Assembly: GCF_016745505.1 (NCBI RefSeq)
Contig: NZ_JAERUC010000086.1
Coordinates: forward strand, 87,801-151,800
Length of the DNA stretch: 64,000 nucleotides
Direction: 5' to 3'
Source of the DNA: Streptomyces silvae
GTDB taxonomy: Bacteria > Actinomycetota > Actinomycetes > Streptomycetales > Streptomycetaceae
Part shown: positions 36,069 through 44,865 of the stretch, one piece after another
Layout: each line of letters begins with the position of its first letter
Numbering within the stretch: position 1 is the first letter of the stretch
Notes under the pieces: model-generated
The model's database searches: none
Told to the model about the DNA's origin: nothing
Seen by the model: only the letters and a program-made list of their open reading frames with translations
Program-made: the position numbers and the translations under genes

Positions 36069-37303
36069 TCAGTCGGTGTCGGCCCACAGGTCGGTGCGGT
36101 GAGCCCCGATGAGAGCGCTGATGCGGGTCAGTACGTCACTGACCGGCTGTGGGTCGAGTCGGCGTCCGTCACGCAAGCGCAGTGCCACGTGAGCGTCAGC
36201 GGCCTCCTTGGCGCCGATGACGGCTTGGTACGGCACCAGGCGCGCCTCTCGGATCCGGGCGCCCAGGCTGCCGAGGTCCGGTCCCGCGATCCGGGCACGC
36301 AGCCCGAGACGGGTGCAGCGTCGGGCGAGGGCCGCGGCGTCCGGCAGTTCGGTGTCGGAGATCGGGAGGATCACCAGCTGAGTGGGGGCGAGCCAGGCGG
36401 GGAAGGCACCGCCGTGCTGCTCGATGAGATGGGCGACGGCTCGCTCCACACTGCCGATGATGCTGCGGTGGACCATGGCCGGGCGGTGCTTGGCGCCGTC
36501 CGCGCCGATGTAGTGCAGGTCGAACTGCTCGGGCTGGTGGAAGTCGACCTGGACGGTGGACAGGGTGGACTCCCGGCCGGCGCCGTCGGTGACCTGGACG
36601 TCGATCTTGGGGCCGTAGAACGCGGCTTCTCCCTCGGCGGCCTCGTAGGGCAGGCCGGAGCGGTCGAGGACGTCGGTCAGCAGAGCGGTGGACCGTTGCC
36701 ACTTCTCGGGTGCGGCAACGTACTTGCCACCGGGGCCAGGGAGGGAGAGCCGGTAGCGGGTCGGGGTGATGCCGAGCGCCTCGTACGCCCGGCGGATCAT
36801 CTCCAGGGCCGCCTGCGCCTCCTCGGCGACCTGGTCCAGGGTGCAGAAGATGTGTGCGTCGTTGAGCTGGATGGCCCGTACGCGGGTCAGTCCGCCGAGC
36901 ACGCCCGAGAGTTCGGAGCGGTACATGCCGCCCAGTTCGGCCATCCGCAGGGGCAGTTCGCGGTAGCTGTGGGAGCGGGAGCGGTAGATCACCGCGTGAT
37001 GGGGACACAGGCTGGGCCGCAGGACGACCTGCTCTCCGCCGAGGTCCATCGGGGGGGGAACATGTCGTCGCTGTAGTGCGCCCAGTGTCCGGAGATCTCG
37101 TACAGCTCCCGCTTGCCGAGGACCGGTGAGTACACGTGCTGGTAGCCCGCCCGCCGCTCGGCGGCACGGATGTACTCCTCCAGGGTGTGCCGCACGGCCG
37201 CGCCGTCGGGCAGCCAGTACGGCAGGCCGGCGCCGATCAGCGGGTCGGTGTCGAACAGGCCCAGTTCACGGCCCAGCTTGCGGTGGTCGTGCACGGTGGT
37301 CAT
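36069..37303 (-). pseudogene. thrS: short threonyl-tRNA synthetase, frameshifted
   Basis: This is a catalytic-core ThrRS of about 412 codons, starting MTTVHDHRKLGRELGLFD at ATG 37303 with AAGGAG six bases upstream. It lacks the TGS and editing domains of normal ThrRS. Motif 2 (LTRVRAIQLNDAHIFC), zinc ligands (CPHH, HIFC, HRSIIGS), motif 3 (GSVERAVAHLIEQHGGAFPA) and the anticodon-binding domain are all present. At a run of eight C (minus strand, about 37051-37058) the frame is lost: DDMFPP continues as RWTSAES instead of MDLGGEQVVLRPS. Six or nine C would restore it, so this is a real frameshift or a homopolymer error. The gene has an attenuator-like leader. Confidence 0.82.
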
Positions 37304-37348
37304 CGCGGTCTCCTTGCTGGCTGCGGAGCAAGTGACCGGGCCTACGAC

Positions 37349-37378
37349 GAAGCCCCGGGGCACTTGCCCCGGGGCTTC
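37349..37378 (-). terminator. attenuator hairpin before thrS-like gene
   Basis: A perfect 13-bp stem (37349-37361 with 37366-37378, arm GAAGCCCCGGGGC) closes a 4-base loop, 15 bases after the leader-peptide stop and 45 bases before the thrS start. It lacks a clear U-tract. It can act as the terminator of a ribosome-mediated attenuator; an upstream stem CGCCGG/CCGGCG inside the leader frame could compete through CCCGG. Confidence 0.7.
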
Positions 37379-37393
37379 GGATCAGATCGTCTG

Positions 37394-37444
37394 TCAGCGC
37401 GCCGGGACACTCTCCGGCGTCGTCGTCACAGCAGCGCGCTTCAT
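37394..37444 (-). CDS. threonine-rich leader peptide of thrS attenuator (16 residues)
   Basis: This short frame from ATG 37444 to TGA 37394 reads MKRAAVTTTPESVPAR, with three consecutive ACG threonine codons. It sits directly upstream of a 13-bp hairpin and a threonyl-tRNA synthetase gene, the layout of amino-acid attenuation. Within the frame CGCCGG and CCGGCG form a stem that starts at the last Thr codon, so a ribosome stalled on ACG codons would open it. No Shine-Dalgarno is visible, and a -10 element seven bases before the ATG suggests leaderless translation. Confidence 0.65.
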   Translation of the reverse strand: MKRAAVTTTPESVPAR

Positions 37445-37451
37445 GCCGCAG

Positions 37452-37480
37452 ACGTTAGCAGGGCGCGGCGGTGTCCACAC
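37452..37480 (-). promoter_or_regulatory. candidate promoter of the thrS leader
   Basis: On the minus strand a -10-like TAACGT (37452-37457) lies seven bases before the leader ATG, with a weak -35 GTGTGG (37475-37480) 17 bases upstream. It predicts transcription starting at or next to the leader ATG. Confidence 0.4.
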
Positions 37481-37539
37481 GGTCATTCCTCGCCAGGAGT
37501 GCTCGTGATCGATACACCTGGGGCGCACCCCGGACATGC

Positions 37540-37573
37540 GTGAGGCCCGCCCCCCGAAGGGGACGGGCCTCAC
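37540..37573 (-). terminator. rpsA terminator hairpin
   Basis: GTGAGGCCCG (37540-37549) pairs with CGGGCCTCAC (37564-37573), with further CCCC/GGGG pairing inside, about 50 bases past the leftward rpsA stop. Confidence 0.75.
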
Positions 37574-37621
37574 TCACAGCTCTACAGCTACTGCAGCCGA
37601 TGAGCGGCTGGGGTCAGAGCG

Positions 37622-39133
37622 TCAGCTCTGGCCGCCGGCCAGCTTCTCGCGCAGGGCAGCCAGGGCCTCGTCCGACGCCAGGGCGCCGGAGTTGTCCGCG
37701 GACTCCGAGGAGTACGAACCGCCACCGCTGCCACCCGAGGCAGCCGGGGCAGCGCCGGCCGGGGCGGCAGCGCCCTCGGCAGCGGCAGCCTCGTCGGCCT
37801 CGCGGGACTTGATGACCTGGGCCTGGTGCTGCTCGAAGCGCTGCTGCGCCTCGGCGTACTGCGTCTCCCAGACCTCGCGCTGCGCCTCGAAGCCCTCGAG
37901 CCAGTCGTTAGTCTCGGGGTCGAAGCCCTCGGGGTAGATGTAGTTGCCCTGGTCGTCGTACGACGCGGCCATGCCGTACAGCGTCGGGTCGAACTCGACC
38001 GAGGCCGGGTCGCCGCCGAAGGCCTCGTTGGCCTGCTTCAGCGAGAGGCTGATGCGACGGCGCTCGAGGTCGATGTCGATGACCTTGACGAAGATCTCGT
38101 CGTTGACCTGGACGACCTGCTCCGGGATCTCCACGTGGCGCTCGGCCAGCTCGGAGATGTGGACCAGACCCTCGATGCCCTCGTCGACGCGGACGAACGC
38201 ACCGAACGGAACGAGCTTGGTGACCTTACCGGGAACGACCTGCCCGATCTGGTGCGTACGGGCGAACTGCTGCCACGGGTCTTCCTGCGTCGCCTTGAGC
38301 GACAGCGAGACGCGCTCGCGGTCCATGTCGACGTCGAGGACCTCGACGGTGACTTCCTGGCCGACCTCGACAACCTCGGAGGGGTGGTCGATGTGCTTCC
38401 AGGACAGCTCGGAGACGTGCACGAGACCGTCGACGCCACCCAGGTCCACGAAGGCACCGAAGTTGACGATCGAGGAGACGACGCCGGAGCGGACCTGACC
38501 CTTCTGCAGGGTCGTGAGGAACGTCTGGCGAACCTCGGACTGCGTCTGCTCGAGCCAGGCGCGGCGGGACAGGACCACGTTGTTGCGGTTCTTGTCCAGC
38601 TCGATGATCTTGGCCTCGAGCTCCTTGCCCACGTAGGGCTGGAGGTCGCGGACACGACGCATCTCGACGAGCGACGCCGGGAGGAAGCCACGGAGGCCGA
38701 TGTCGAGGATGAGACCACCCTTGACGACCTCGATGACGGTACCGGTGACGATGCCGTCTTCTTCCTTGATCTTCTCGATGGTGCCCCAGGCACGCTCGTA
38801 CTGAGCGCGCTTCTTCGAGAGGATCAGGCGGCCTTCCTTGTCCTCCTTCTGGAGAACCAGGGCCTCGATCTCGTCGCCGACCTTGACGACCTCGTTCGGG
38901 TCGACGTCGTGCTTGATCGAGAGCTCGCGGCTCGGGATGACGCCTTCGGTCTTGTAACCGATGTCGAGGAGAACCTCGTCCCGGTCAACCTTGACGATGA
39001 CACCGTCAACGATGTCGCCGTCGTTGAAGTACTTGATCGTCTCGTCGATCGCCGCGAGGAACGCGTCCGCGTCGCCGATGTCGTTGACCGCAACCTGCGG
39101 AGTGGTGGCGGTGGTCTCGGTGCTGCTCGTCAT
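37622..39133 (-). CDS. rpsA: 30S ribosomal protein S1
   Basis: The 503-residue protein has four S1 RNA-binding domains (about 35-105, 120-190, 205-275, 292-362), for example VDGLVHVSELSWKHIDHPSEV and IEGLVHISELAERHVEIPEQV. A long acidic/Gly-Ser-rich tail ends in LASDEALAALREKLAGG. The four-domain form is the actinobacterial type, shorter than the six-domain E. coli S1. It brings mRNA to the ribosome. A strong promoter lies about 190 bases upstream and a terminator hairpin follows. Confidence 0.97.
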   Translation of the reverse strand: MTSSTETTATTPQVAVNDIGDADAFLAAIDETIKYFNDGDIVDGVIVKVDRDEVLLDIGYKTEGVIPSRELSIKHDVDPNEVVKVGDEIEALVLQKEDKEGRLILSKKRAQYERAWGTIEKIKEEDGIVTGTVIEVVKGGLILDIGLRGFLPASLVEMRRVRDLQPYVGKELEAKIIELDKNRNNVVLSRRAWLEQTQSEVRQTFLTTLQKGQVRSGVVSSIVNFGAFVDLGGVDGLVHVSELSWKHIDHPSEVVEVGQEVTVEVLDVDMDRERVSLSLKATQEDPWQQFARTHQIGQVVPGKVTKLVPFGAFVRVDEGIEGLVHISELAERHVEIPEQVVQVNDEIFVKVIDIDLERRRISLSLKQANEAFGGDPASVEFDPTLYGMAASYDDQGNYIYPEGFDPETNDWLEGFEAQREVWETQYAEAQQRFEQHQAQVIKSREADEAAAAEGAAAPAGAAPAASGGSGGGSYSSESADNSGALASDEALAALREKLAGGQS

Positions 39134-39530
39134 GTGGGAAAGGGCTCCGGTACGGACAGTGAGTCGTAGGTACTGCTACGCCGAAAGCCCGTATCGCCTC
39201 TGCAGAAGCCGGACAGCCTGGAAAGCGCCGATCCGTCTACGGGAAGGCGCCTCGACAACCGAGGGGACATGCAACAGACGCGAGCGCGGCCTGCTAGGTC
39301 TGAAGCGCGCAGGCTCGCGACGCAACTTGTAGCATACGGGGGCAGCCGGACAGGGTCAATGCGCGAAGGCGCACACCCGGGGCACAACACCCCAATCCCG
39401 GCACAACTCACGTTCGCCGAGGCCACATCGGCCCCAGCGGTGTGTCGCGCGCACACGGACGTACTCACCCGTACGGCCCGAGGAGGCACCCGCGCGAGGC
39501 GGGTGAAGGCAAACTACAACGACGGGCACG
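39134..39530. other. rpsA leader and intergenic region
   Basis: 397 bases lie between the divergent rpsA and methyltransferase genes. The left part is the rpsA 5' leader of about 190 bases; the ribosome site before the rpsA ATG is weak (CCCTTTCCCAC). Apart from the promoter at 39331-39359 I see no further gene, riboswitch or clear promoter for the methyltransferase. Confidence 0.6.
39331..39359 (-). promoter_or_regulatory. strong sigma-70/HrdB-type promoter of rpsA
   Basis: On the minus strand TTGACC (39354-39359) and TATGCT (39331-39336) are separated by exactly 17 bases, near the HrdB consensus. Transcription should start near 39324, giving a leader of about 190 bases. Confidence 0.75.
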
Positions 39531-40343
39531 ATGAGCCAAGAGACCTACGAGTCCGAACCTGAGGCGACCCGGCGGGAAGCCGGTGAGGCCGAGAGCAGCC
39601 GGGCGAGCCGCGGCTGGTGGGACCGGAACGCCGACGAGTACCAGAGCGACCACGGAGCGTTCCTCGGGGACGACCGTTTCGTCTGGGGCCCGGAGGGGCT
39701 GGACGAGGCCGAGGCCGCCCTGCTGGGCCCGGCGGCCGACCTGAAGGGCCTGGACGTCCTGGAGATCGGGGCGGGCGCCGCGCAGTGCTCGCGGTGGCTC
39801 GCCGCCCGGGGCGCACGCCCGGTGGCCCTGGACCTCTCCCACCGCCAGCTCCAGCACGCCCTGCGGATCGGCGGCGGTGTCCCCCTCGTGGAGGCCGACG
39901 CCGGACGGCTCCCCTTCCGCGACGGCGCCTTCGACCTTGCCTGTTCCGCCTACGGCGCGGTGCCCTTCGTCGCCGACCCCGTCCAGGTGTTCCGCGAGGT
40001 GCACCGGGTGCTGCGGCCCGGCGGCCGCTGGGTCTTCTCGGTCACGCACCCGATCCGCTGGGCGTTCCCCGACGAGCCGGGCCCCGAGGGCCTCTCCGTG
40101 TCCGCCTCCTACTTCGACCGCGTGCCGTACGTGGAGCAGGACGAGGGCGGCGACGCCGTGTACGTGGAGCACCACAGGACGCTGGGCGACCGGGTGCGGG
40201 ACGTCGTGGCGGGCGGTTTCCGGCTGGCCGACCTCGTGGAGCCGGAGTGGCCCGCCTGGAACGACCAGGAGTGGGGCGGCTGGTCCCCGCTGCGCGGCAA
40301 CCTGATCCCCGGCACGGCGATCTTCGTCTGCGAGCGGGACTGA
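39531..40343 (+). CDS. class I SAM-dependent methyltransferase
   Basis: The 270-residue protein has a 30-residue acidic N-terminal extension, then WWDRNADEYQSDHGAFLGD, motif I VLEIGAGAAQCSRWLAARG, ALDLSHRQLQHAL, and FREVHRVLRPGGRWVFSV (methyltransferase 11 type). The C-terminal PEWPAWNDQEWGGWSPLRG is Trp-rich. This gene beside rpsA is conserved in Streptomyces as far as I recall, but the substrate is unknown. The helicase gene starts 49 bases downstream on the same strand. Confidence 0.9.
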   Translation: MSQETYESEPEATRREAGEAESSRASRGWWDRNADEYQSDHGAFLGDDRFVWGPEGLDEAEAALLGPAADLKGLDVLEIGAGAAQCSRWLAARGARPVALDLSHRQLQHALRIGGGVPLVEADAGRLPFRDGAFDLACSAYGAVPFVADPVQVFREVHRVLRPGGRWVFSVTHPIRWAFPDEPGPEGLSVSASYFDRVPYVEQDEGGDAVYVEHHRTLGDRVRDVVAGGFRLADLVEPEWPAWNDQEWGGWSPLRGNLIPGTAIFVCERD

Positions 40344-40392
40344 ACCACCGGCCGGTGGGGGGCGCGGGCGCCGGCCGTACGAGACTGGGGGC

Positions 40393-42894
40393 GTGATCCG
40401 CACCGACGCCCTGGACCAGTTGCCCGTACGCACCGCTCTGCCCGCCCTGGAGCGGGCGCTCGACGAGCGGGGGGCCGCGGTGCTCTGCGCGCCGCCCGGG
40501 ACCGGCAAGACGACCCTCGTGCCCCTGGTGCTCGCCGGGCTGACCGGCGGCGGCCCGGTGCGCCGGGTGCTGGTGGCCGAGCCCCGCAGGATCGCGGCCC
40601 GGGCGGCCGCGCGGCGGATGGCGTGGCTGCTCGGCGAGCGGACCGGCGGCCGGGTCGGGTTCACGGTACGCGGGGAGCGCGTGGCGGGGCCCGACACCGT
40701 GGTGGAGGTCGTGACCACCGGGGTGCTGCTCCAGCGGCTGCAGCGCGACCAGGAGCTGGCCGGGGCCGACGTGGTGATCATCGACGAGTGCCACGAGCGT
40801 CATCTGGACGCGGACACCGCCGCGGCGTTCCTCCTCGACGTACGGGCGACGATCAGGCCTGATCTGCGGCTGGTGGCGGCGTCGGCGACCACGGACGCCG
40901 CGGGCTGGGCGCGGCTGCTGGGCGATGCCCCGGTGGTCGAGGCGCAGGGCGTCTCCCACCCGGTCGAGGTGGTGTGGGCGCCGCCCGCCCGTCCGGTCAG
41001 GCCGCCGCACGGGATGCGGGTGGACCCGGCCCTGCTGACGCATGTCGCCTCGGTGGTGCGCCGGGCGCTCGCCGAGCGTGAGGGTGACGTCCTGTGCTTC
41101 CTGCCCGGTGTCGGCGAGATCGCCCGGGTGGCCGGCCAGCTCTCCGGCGTGGACGCGGAGGTCCTCCAGGTGCACGGGCGCGCCCCGGCGGCCGTGCAGG
41201 ACGCGGTGCTGGCCGGGTCGTCGGCCGGGCGCCGGGTGGTGCTGGCGACGTCCGTGGCGGAGTCCTCCCTCACGGTGCCGGGCGTACGGGTGGTCGTGGA
41301 CTGCGGCCTCGCCAGGGAGCCGCGCACCGACCACGCGCGGGGCCTGGGCGCCCTGACGACGGTACGGGCGTCACGGGCGGCGGGGCGCCAGCGCGCGGGC
41401 CGTGCGGGGCGCGAGGCTCCCGGGGCGGTGTACCGCTGCTGGGAGCAGGCCGAGGACGGGCGTCTCGCGGCGTTCCCCTCGCCCGAGATCAAGGTGGCCG
41501 ACCTCGCGGCGTTCGCGCTGCAGGCGGCGTGCTGGGGCGAACCGGACGCCTCCGGGCTCGCCCTCCTGGACCCGCCGCCGGAAGGCGCGATGGGCGCGGC
41601 CCGGGAGGTGCTGACGGCCATCGGCGCGGTCGATGCCTCGGGCCGCGCGACGGACCGGGGCGTACGGATGTCCCGGCTGGGCCTGCACCCCCGCCTGGCC
41701 CGCGCCCTCCTGGACGGTGCGGAGGAGGTCGGCGGGCGCCGCGCCGCGGAGGTGGTGGCGCTGATCGGCGAGGAACCGCCCCGGGAGTACGGCGACGACC
41801 TGGCCCACGCGCTGCGTACGGCACGGCGCGGCGCGGACGGCTACGCGGCACGCTGGCAGCAGGAGGTGCGGCGCCTCTCGCGGTCCCTCGGCTCCGCCGG
41901 GAAAGCGGGTGCCGGCCCGGAGGACGCCGCCGTGGGGCTGATCGCGGCCCTGGCGTTCCCGGAGCGGGTGGCGCGCGCCCGGGGCGAGGGGGCGTTCCTC
42001 ATGGTGTCGGGCACCGGCGCCGAGCTGGCGGACGGCTCCCGGCTGCGCAGCGCGCCGTGGCTCGCCGTCGCGGTCGCCGACCGGCCCGCGCACGCCGCGT
42101 CCGCCCGGGTGCGGCTGGCGGCGGTCGTCGACGAGGCCACGGCGCGGCTGGCCGCCGGGCACCTGCGGTTCTCCGGCGAGGAGGTCCGCTGGTCGGACGG
42201 CGACGTGGTCGCCCGTTCCGTGGAGCGCCTCGGGGCCGTCGAACTGTCGGTACGCGCGCTGCGCCGGCCGGCCCCGGAGCTGGTGCGCGCGGCGCTGCTG
42301 GAGGGGCTGCGCCGTGAGGGGCCGGGGCTGCTGCGCTGGACCAGGGACAGTGAGCAGCTGCGGCTGCGGCTGGCGTTCCTGCACCGGGTGCTGGGCGCGC
42401 CGTGGCCCGATGTGTCGGACGGCGCGCTGCTGGACCGCGCCGACGAGTGGCTGGAGCCCGAGCTGTCACGGGCCGCCCGCCGCTCGGATCTGGCGCGGAT
42501 CGATGCCGGCCAGGCGGTGCGGCGGCTGCTGCCGTGGGCGACGGGCGACGCCGCCCGGCTCGACGAGCTCGCCCCGGAGCGCATCGAGGTGCCGAGCGGC
42601 TCCAGGATCCGGGTGGAGTACGGCGGCGAGCAGCCCGTACTCGCGGTGAAGCTCCAGGAGCTCTTCGGGCTGAGCGAGACGCCCCGGGTGGCCGGGGTGC
42701 CCGTACTGGTCCACCTGCTCTCCCCCGCCGGGCGGCCCGCTGCCGTCACGGCGGACCTGGCCTCGTTCTGGCAGGAGGGCTACAAGGCCGTACGGGCGGA
42801 GCTGCGCGGCCGCTACCCGAAGCACCCGTGGCCCGAGGACCCCACGACGGTGGAGGCGACCCGCTTCACCTCGGCGCGGCTGCGCCGGGACTAG
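40393..42894 (+). CDS. hrpB: ATP-dependent helicase HrpB (DEAH/RHA family)
   Basis: The 833-residue protein has Walker A APPGTGKTTLVPLV (about 36-49), DECHERH (motif II, about 125-131), SATTDA, motif VI GRQRAGRAGREAPG, a HA2-type helical domain and the HrpB C-terminal domain ending in KYPKHPWPEDPT-like YPKHPWPEDP. The GTG at 40393 is preceded by GGGGG. HrpB is a putative RNA helicase of unclear bacterial function. It ends at a long hairpin terminator facing the transglycosylase gene. Confidence 0.94.
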   Translation: MIRTDALDQLPVRTALPALERALDERGAAVLCAPPGTGKTTLVPLVLAGLTGGGPVRRVLVAEPRRIAARAAARRMAWLLGERTGGRVGFTVRGERVAGPDTVVEVVTTGVLLQRLQRDQELAGADVVIIDECHERHLDADTAAAFLLDVRATIRPDLRLVAASATTDAAGWARLLGDAPVVEAQGVSHPVEVVWAPPARPVRPPHGMRVDPALLTHVASVVRRALAEREGDVLCFLPGVGEIARVAGQLSGVDAEVLQVHGRAPAAVQDAVLAGSSAGRRVVLATSVAESSLTVPGVRVVVDCGLAREPRTDHARGLGALTTVRASRAAGRQRAGRAGREAPGAVYRCWEQAEDGRLAAFPSPEIKVADLAAFALQAACWGEPDASGLALLDPPPEGAMGAAREVLTAIGAVDASGRATDRGVRMSRLGLHPRLARALLDGAEEVGGRRAAEVVALIGEEPPREYGDDLAHALRTARRGADGYAARWQQEVRRLSRSLGSAGKAGAGPEDAAVGLIAALAFPERVARARGEGAFLMVSGTGAELADGSRLRSAPWLAVAVADRPAHAASARVRLAAVVDEATARLAAGHLRFSGEEVRWSDGDVVARSVERLGAVELSVRALRRPAPELVRAALLEGLRREGPGLLRWTRDSEQLRLRLAFLHRVLGAPWPDVSDGALLDRADEWLEPELSRAARRSDLARIDAGQAVRRLLPWATGDAARLDELAPERIEVPSGSRIRVEYGGEQPVLAVKLQELFGLSETPRVAGVPVLVHLLSPAGRPAAVTADLASFWQEGYKAVRAELRGRYPKHPWPEDPTTVEATRFTSARLRRD

Positions 42895-42936
42895 GGCGTG
42901 TCCTGGAAGCCCCGGCTCCAGGCGACGTCTGGCGGC

Positions 42937-42983
42937 CCGGCTGCCCGCTCGCGCCCACGTGGGCGTGGTGTGCGGGCAGCCGG
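42937..42983. terminator. bidirectional terminator hairpin
   Basis: CCGGCTGCCCGC (42937-42948) pairs perfectly with GCGGGCAGCCGG (42972-42983), and an inner CGCCCACGTGGGCG palindrome extends it. A second small hairpin, CCTGGA/TCCAGG (42902-42922), lies just before. It serves the convergent hrpB and transglycosylase-like genes. Confidence 0.8.
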
Positions 42984-42994
42984 TTCCGTGCGGG

Positions 42995-44680
42995 TCAGGC
43001 GGCGGGTGCCTCGACCTTCAGCTCGACGGTCAGCGTGGCGCCGCTCGCGGTGGTGATCCGCAGCGTGTAGGTGCCGGCCGTGTCGTCGGCGTAGATCTTC
43101 GGGAGCTCCAGGAGTCCGTCGGCGCCGGTCGTGAGGTCCAGGGTGCGGACCGGCTTTCCGTCCTCGTCCTTGAAGTACGGGCCCTTGTCGTTCTCGGCGG
43201 GCGTCTCCGCATCGGTGATCATCGTGGCGGTGACGGCGGTGTCCGCCACCCCCGTGCCCTTGTACGTCGTCCTGATCCCGACCCGGTCGGCGAACTCGGT
43301 GCCGGGGGCGGCCGTCAGGGCCTTGTCGTCGGTGCGGGCGACGGTGTCCGCGACGCGGGCGGTGACGCTCGCGGCGAAGGAGAGGGCGCGCGGTTCGGTG
43401 GTGCCGGCGACGGCGGTCACCTTGAAGGCGCCGGTCTTCTCGCCCGCCGTCAGGACGGGGGCGGTGACGGTGCCGTCGGCCCCGGTGGTCAGCGTGACGG
43501 TGGTCTTCCCGCCGGCGAAGCGGGTGTCCGTGCTGCCCACGACGGCGAAGGTGACCGACGTCTTGCCGAGCGGTGCCCCGAGCTCGTTCTTCGCCCGGAC
43601 CTTGACGCGCTCCGTGAACGCCTCGCCGGCCGTGGCGGTGAGGGTGCCGGTGCCCGCGTTCTCCAGGCTGCCGAAGGTCTCGGCCGGATCGGGGGTGGCC
43701 GGCGGCGTCGTCGGAGGGGTGGTCGGCGGCTTCGTCGGCTCGGTCGGCGGCGGTGTCGTGGCCGGCGGAGGCGTGGTGGCGGGCGGGGTGGACGGCGACG
43801 TGGTGGCCGGCGGCGTGGTCGCGGAGGGGCTGGGCGACGGGGACGAGGACGTGCCGCTGCCGGTGTCCGTCGCCGGGAGGACGCCCGTGCCGTCCGGGAC
43901 CTCATGGGTGCCGCGCTTGTAGTACTCGAACCAGGAGCGGACCGTGCGGAGGTACTCCGTCGAGTGGTTGTAGCTCAGCACGGCCTTGTCGAGGTCCGTG
44001 GCGAGCGACAGGTCGCGGGTGCCGGCGCAGAGGTAGCGCCCGGCGGACAGCGCCGCGTCGTAGATGTTGTTGGGGTCCTTGCGCCCGTCGCCGTTGCCGT
44101 CCGTGCCCCAGGTGGCCCAGGTGGAGGGGATGAACTGCATGGGGCCGACCGCGCGGTCGTGGGTGGCGTCCCCGTCGTACGCCCCGCCGTCGGTGTCCTT
44201 GATCAGCGCGAAGCCCTGGCCGTTGAGCGCCGGGCCGAGGATCGGGGACAGGGTGGTGCCGTTCGCGTCGACCTTGCCGCCGCGGGCCTGGCCGGACTCG
44301 ACCTTGCCGATCGCGGCGAGGAGCTGCCACGGCAGACGGCACGCGGCGTCGGTGCTCGCGAGGCCCTGCTCGGCCTTCTTGTACGCGGCCAGGACCGAGG
44401 CGGGTATGCCAGCTTCGGCGCTGCCGGTCACCGGAAGATTCACGGACGTACCGGGCTTGTTGGGCGTGTCCAGCGGTGGAAGGTCCGTGTAGTAGGGCGA
44501 GTTGCCCGTTGCCGCGCTGTCGCCCGGCTCCGTCGCCCCGGCCGCCGTCCGGTCGTCCGAGGCGCTGTCGGGGTGGGGTGCCGCGGGGGCCTGGGAGGCG
44601 GAGAGAGCTGCTACGGCAGCCGCGGCCACCGCGGTGGTGGTGGCCCCCCTGCGCAGTCTGCGGCCGAATTGTGCTGCCAT
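42995..44680 (-). CDS. secreted lytic transglycosylase with Thr/Pro linker and Ig-like C-terminal domains
   Basis: The 561-residue protein has an export signal (GATTTAVAAAAVAALSASQAPAAP). An SLT-type transglycosylase domain (about 92-250) has catalytic Glu128 in LLAAIGKVESGQ, then RAVGPMQFIPSTWATWG and AVLSYNHSTEYLRTV. A Thr/Pro-rich linker (about 270-335) leads to about 225 residues of beta-rich repeats resembling bacterial Ig-like domains. It should cleave peptidoglycan outside the membrane, with the Ig-like part binding wall or bridging. Its start faces the DUF4184 gene across 185 bases; no ydaO riboswitch was evident there. Confidence 0.9.
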   Translation of the reverse strand: MAAQFGRRLRRGATTTAVAAAAVAALSASQAPAAPHPDSASDDRTAAGATEPGDSAATGNSPYYTDLPPLDTPNKPGTSVNLPVTGSAEAGIPASVLAAYKKAEQGLASTDAACRLPWQLLAAIGKVESGQARGGKVDANGTTLSPILGPALNGQGFALIKDTDGGAYDGDATHDRAVGPMQFIPSTWATWGTDGNGDGRKDPNNIYDAALSAGRYLCAGTRDLSLATDLDKAVLSYNHSTEYLRTVRSWFEYYKRGTHEVPDGTGVLPATDTGSGTSSSPSPSPSATTPPATTSPSTPPATTPPPATTPPPTEPTKPPTTPPTTPPATPDPAETFGSLENAGTGTLTATAGEAFTERVKVRAKNELGAPLGKTSVTFAVVGSTDTRFAGGKTTVTLTTGADGTVTAPVLTAGEKTGAFKVTAVAGTTEPRALSFAASVTARVADTVARTDDKALTAAPGTEFADRVGIRTTYKGTGVADTAVTATMITDAETPAENDKGPYFKDEDGKPVRTLDLTTGADGLLELPKIYADDTAGTYTLRITTASGATLTVELKVEAPAA

Positions 44681-44777
44681 ACGTGTCGGTCCCTCCCCGT
44701 CGACGGCTGTCCGCGCTCCCCGCGCGAGAACTCAGGCGACCCTACGACAACTCCCGCCGCCCGAACACTGGTCCCTG

Positions 44778-44794
44778 ACCGGTTCTTACCGGTT
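44778..44794. promoter_or_regulatory. direct repeat ACCGGTT, candidate operator
   Basis: ACCGGTT occurs at 44778-44784 and 44788-44794, ten bases apart (one helical turn), between two divergent genes. Each copy contains the palindrome ACCGGT. The regulator is unknown. Confidence 0.4.
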
Positions 44795-44865
44795 TCTCAG
44801 CTTCCCCGCCGTCAAGTCTCCGGGACGGTGGGGGCGGTGACACGGGTTCACGCATACTTGCCGCC

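Noticed and set aside
44681..44865. ydaO (c-di-AMP) riboswitch before the transglycosylase gene
   Set aside because: The region is short and I could not find the conserved aptamer elements.
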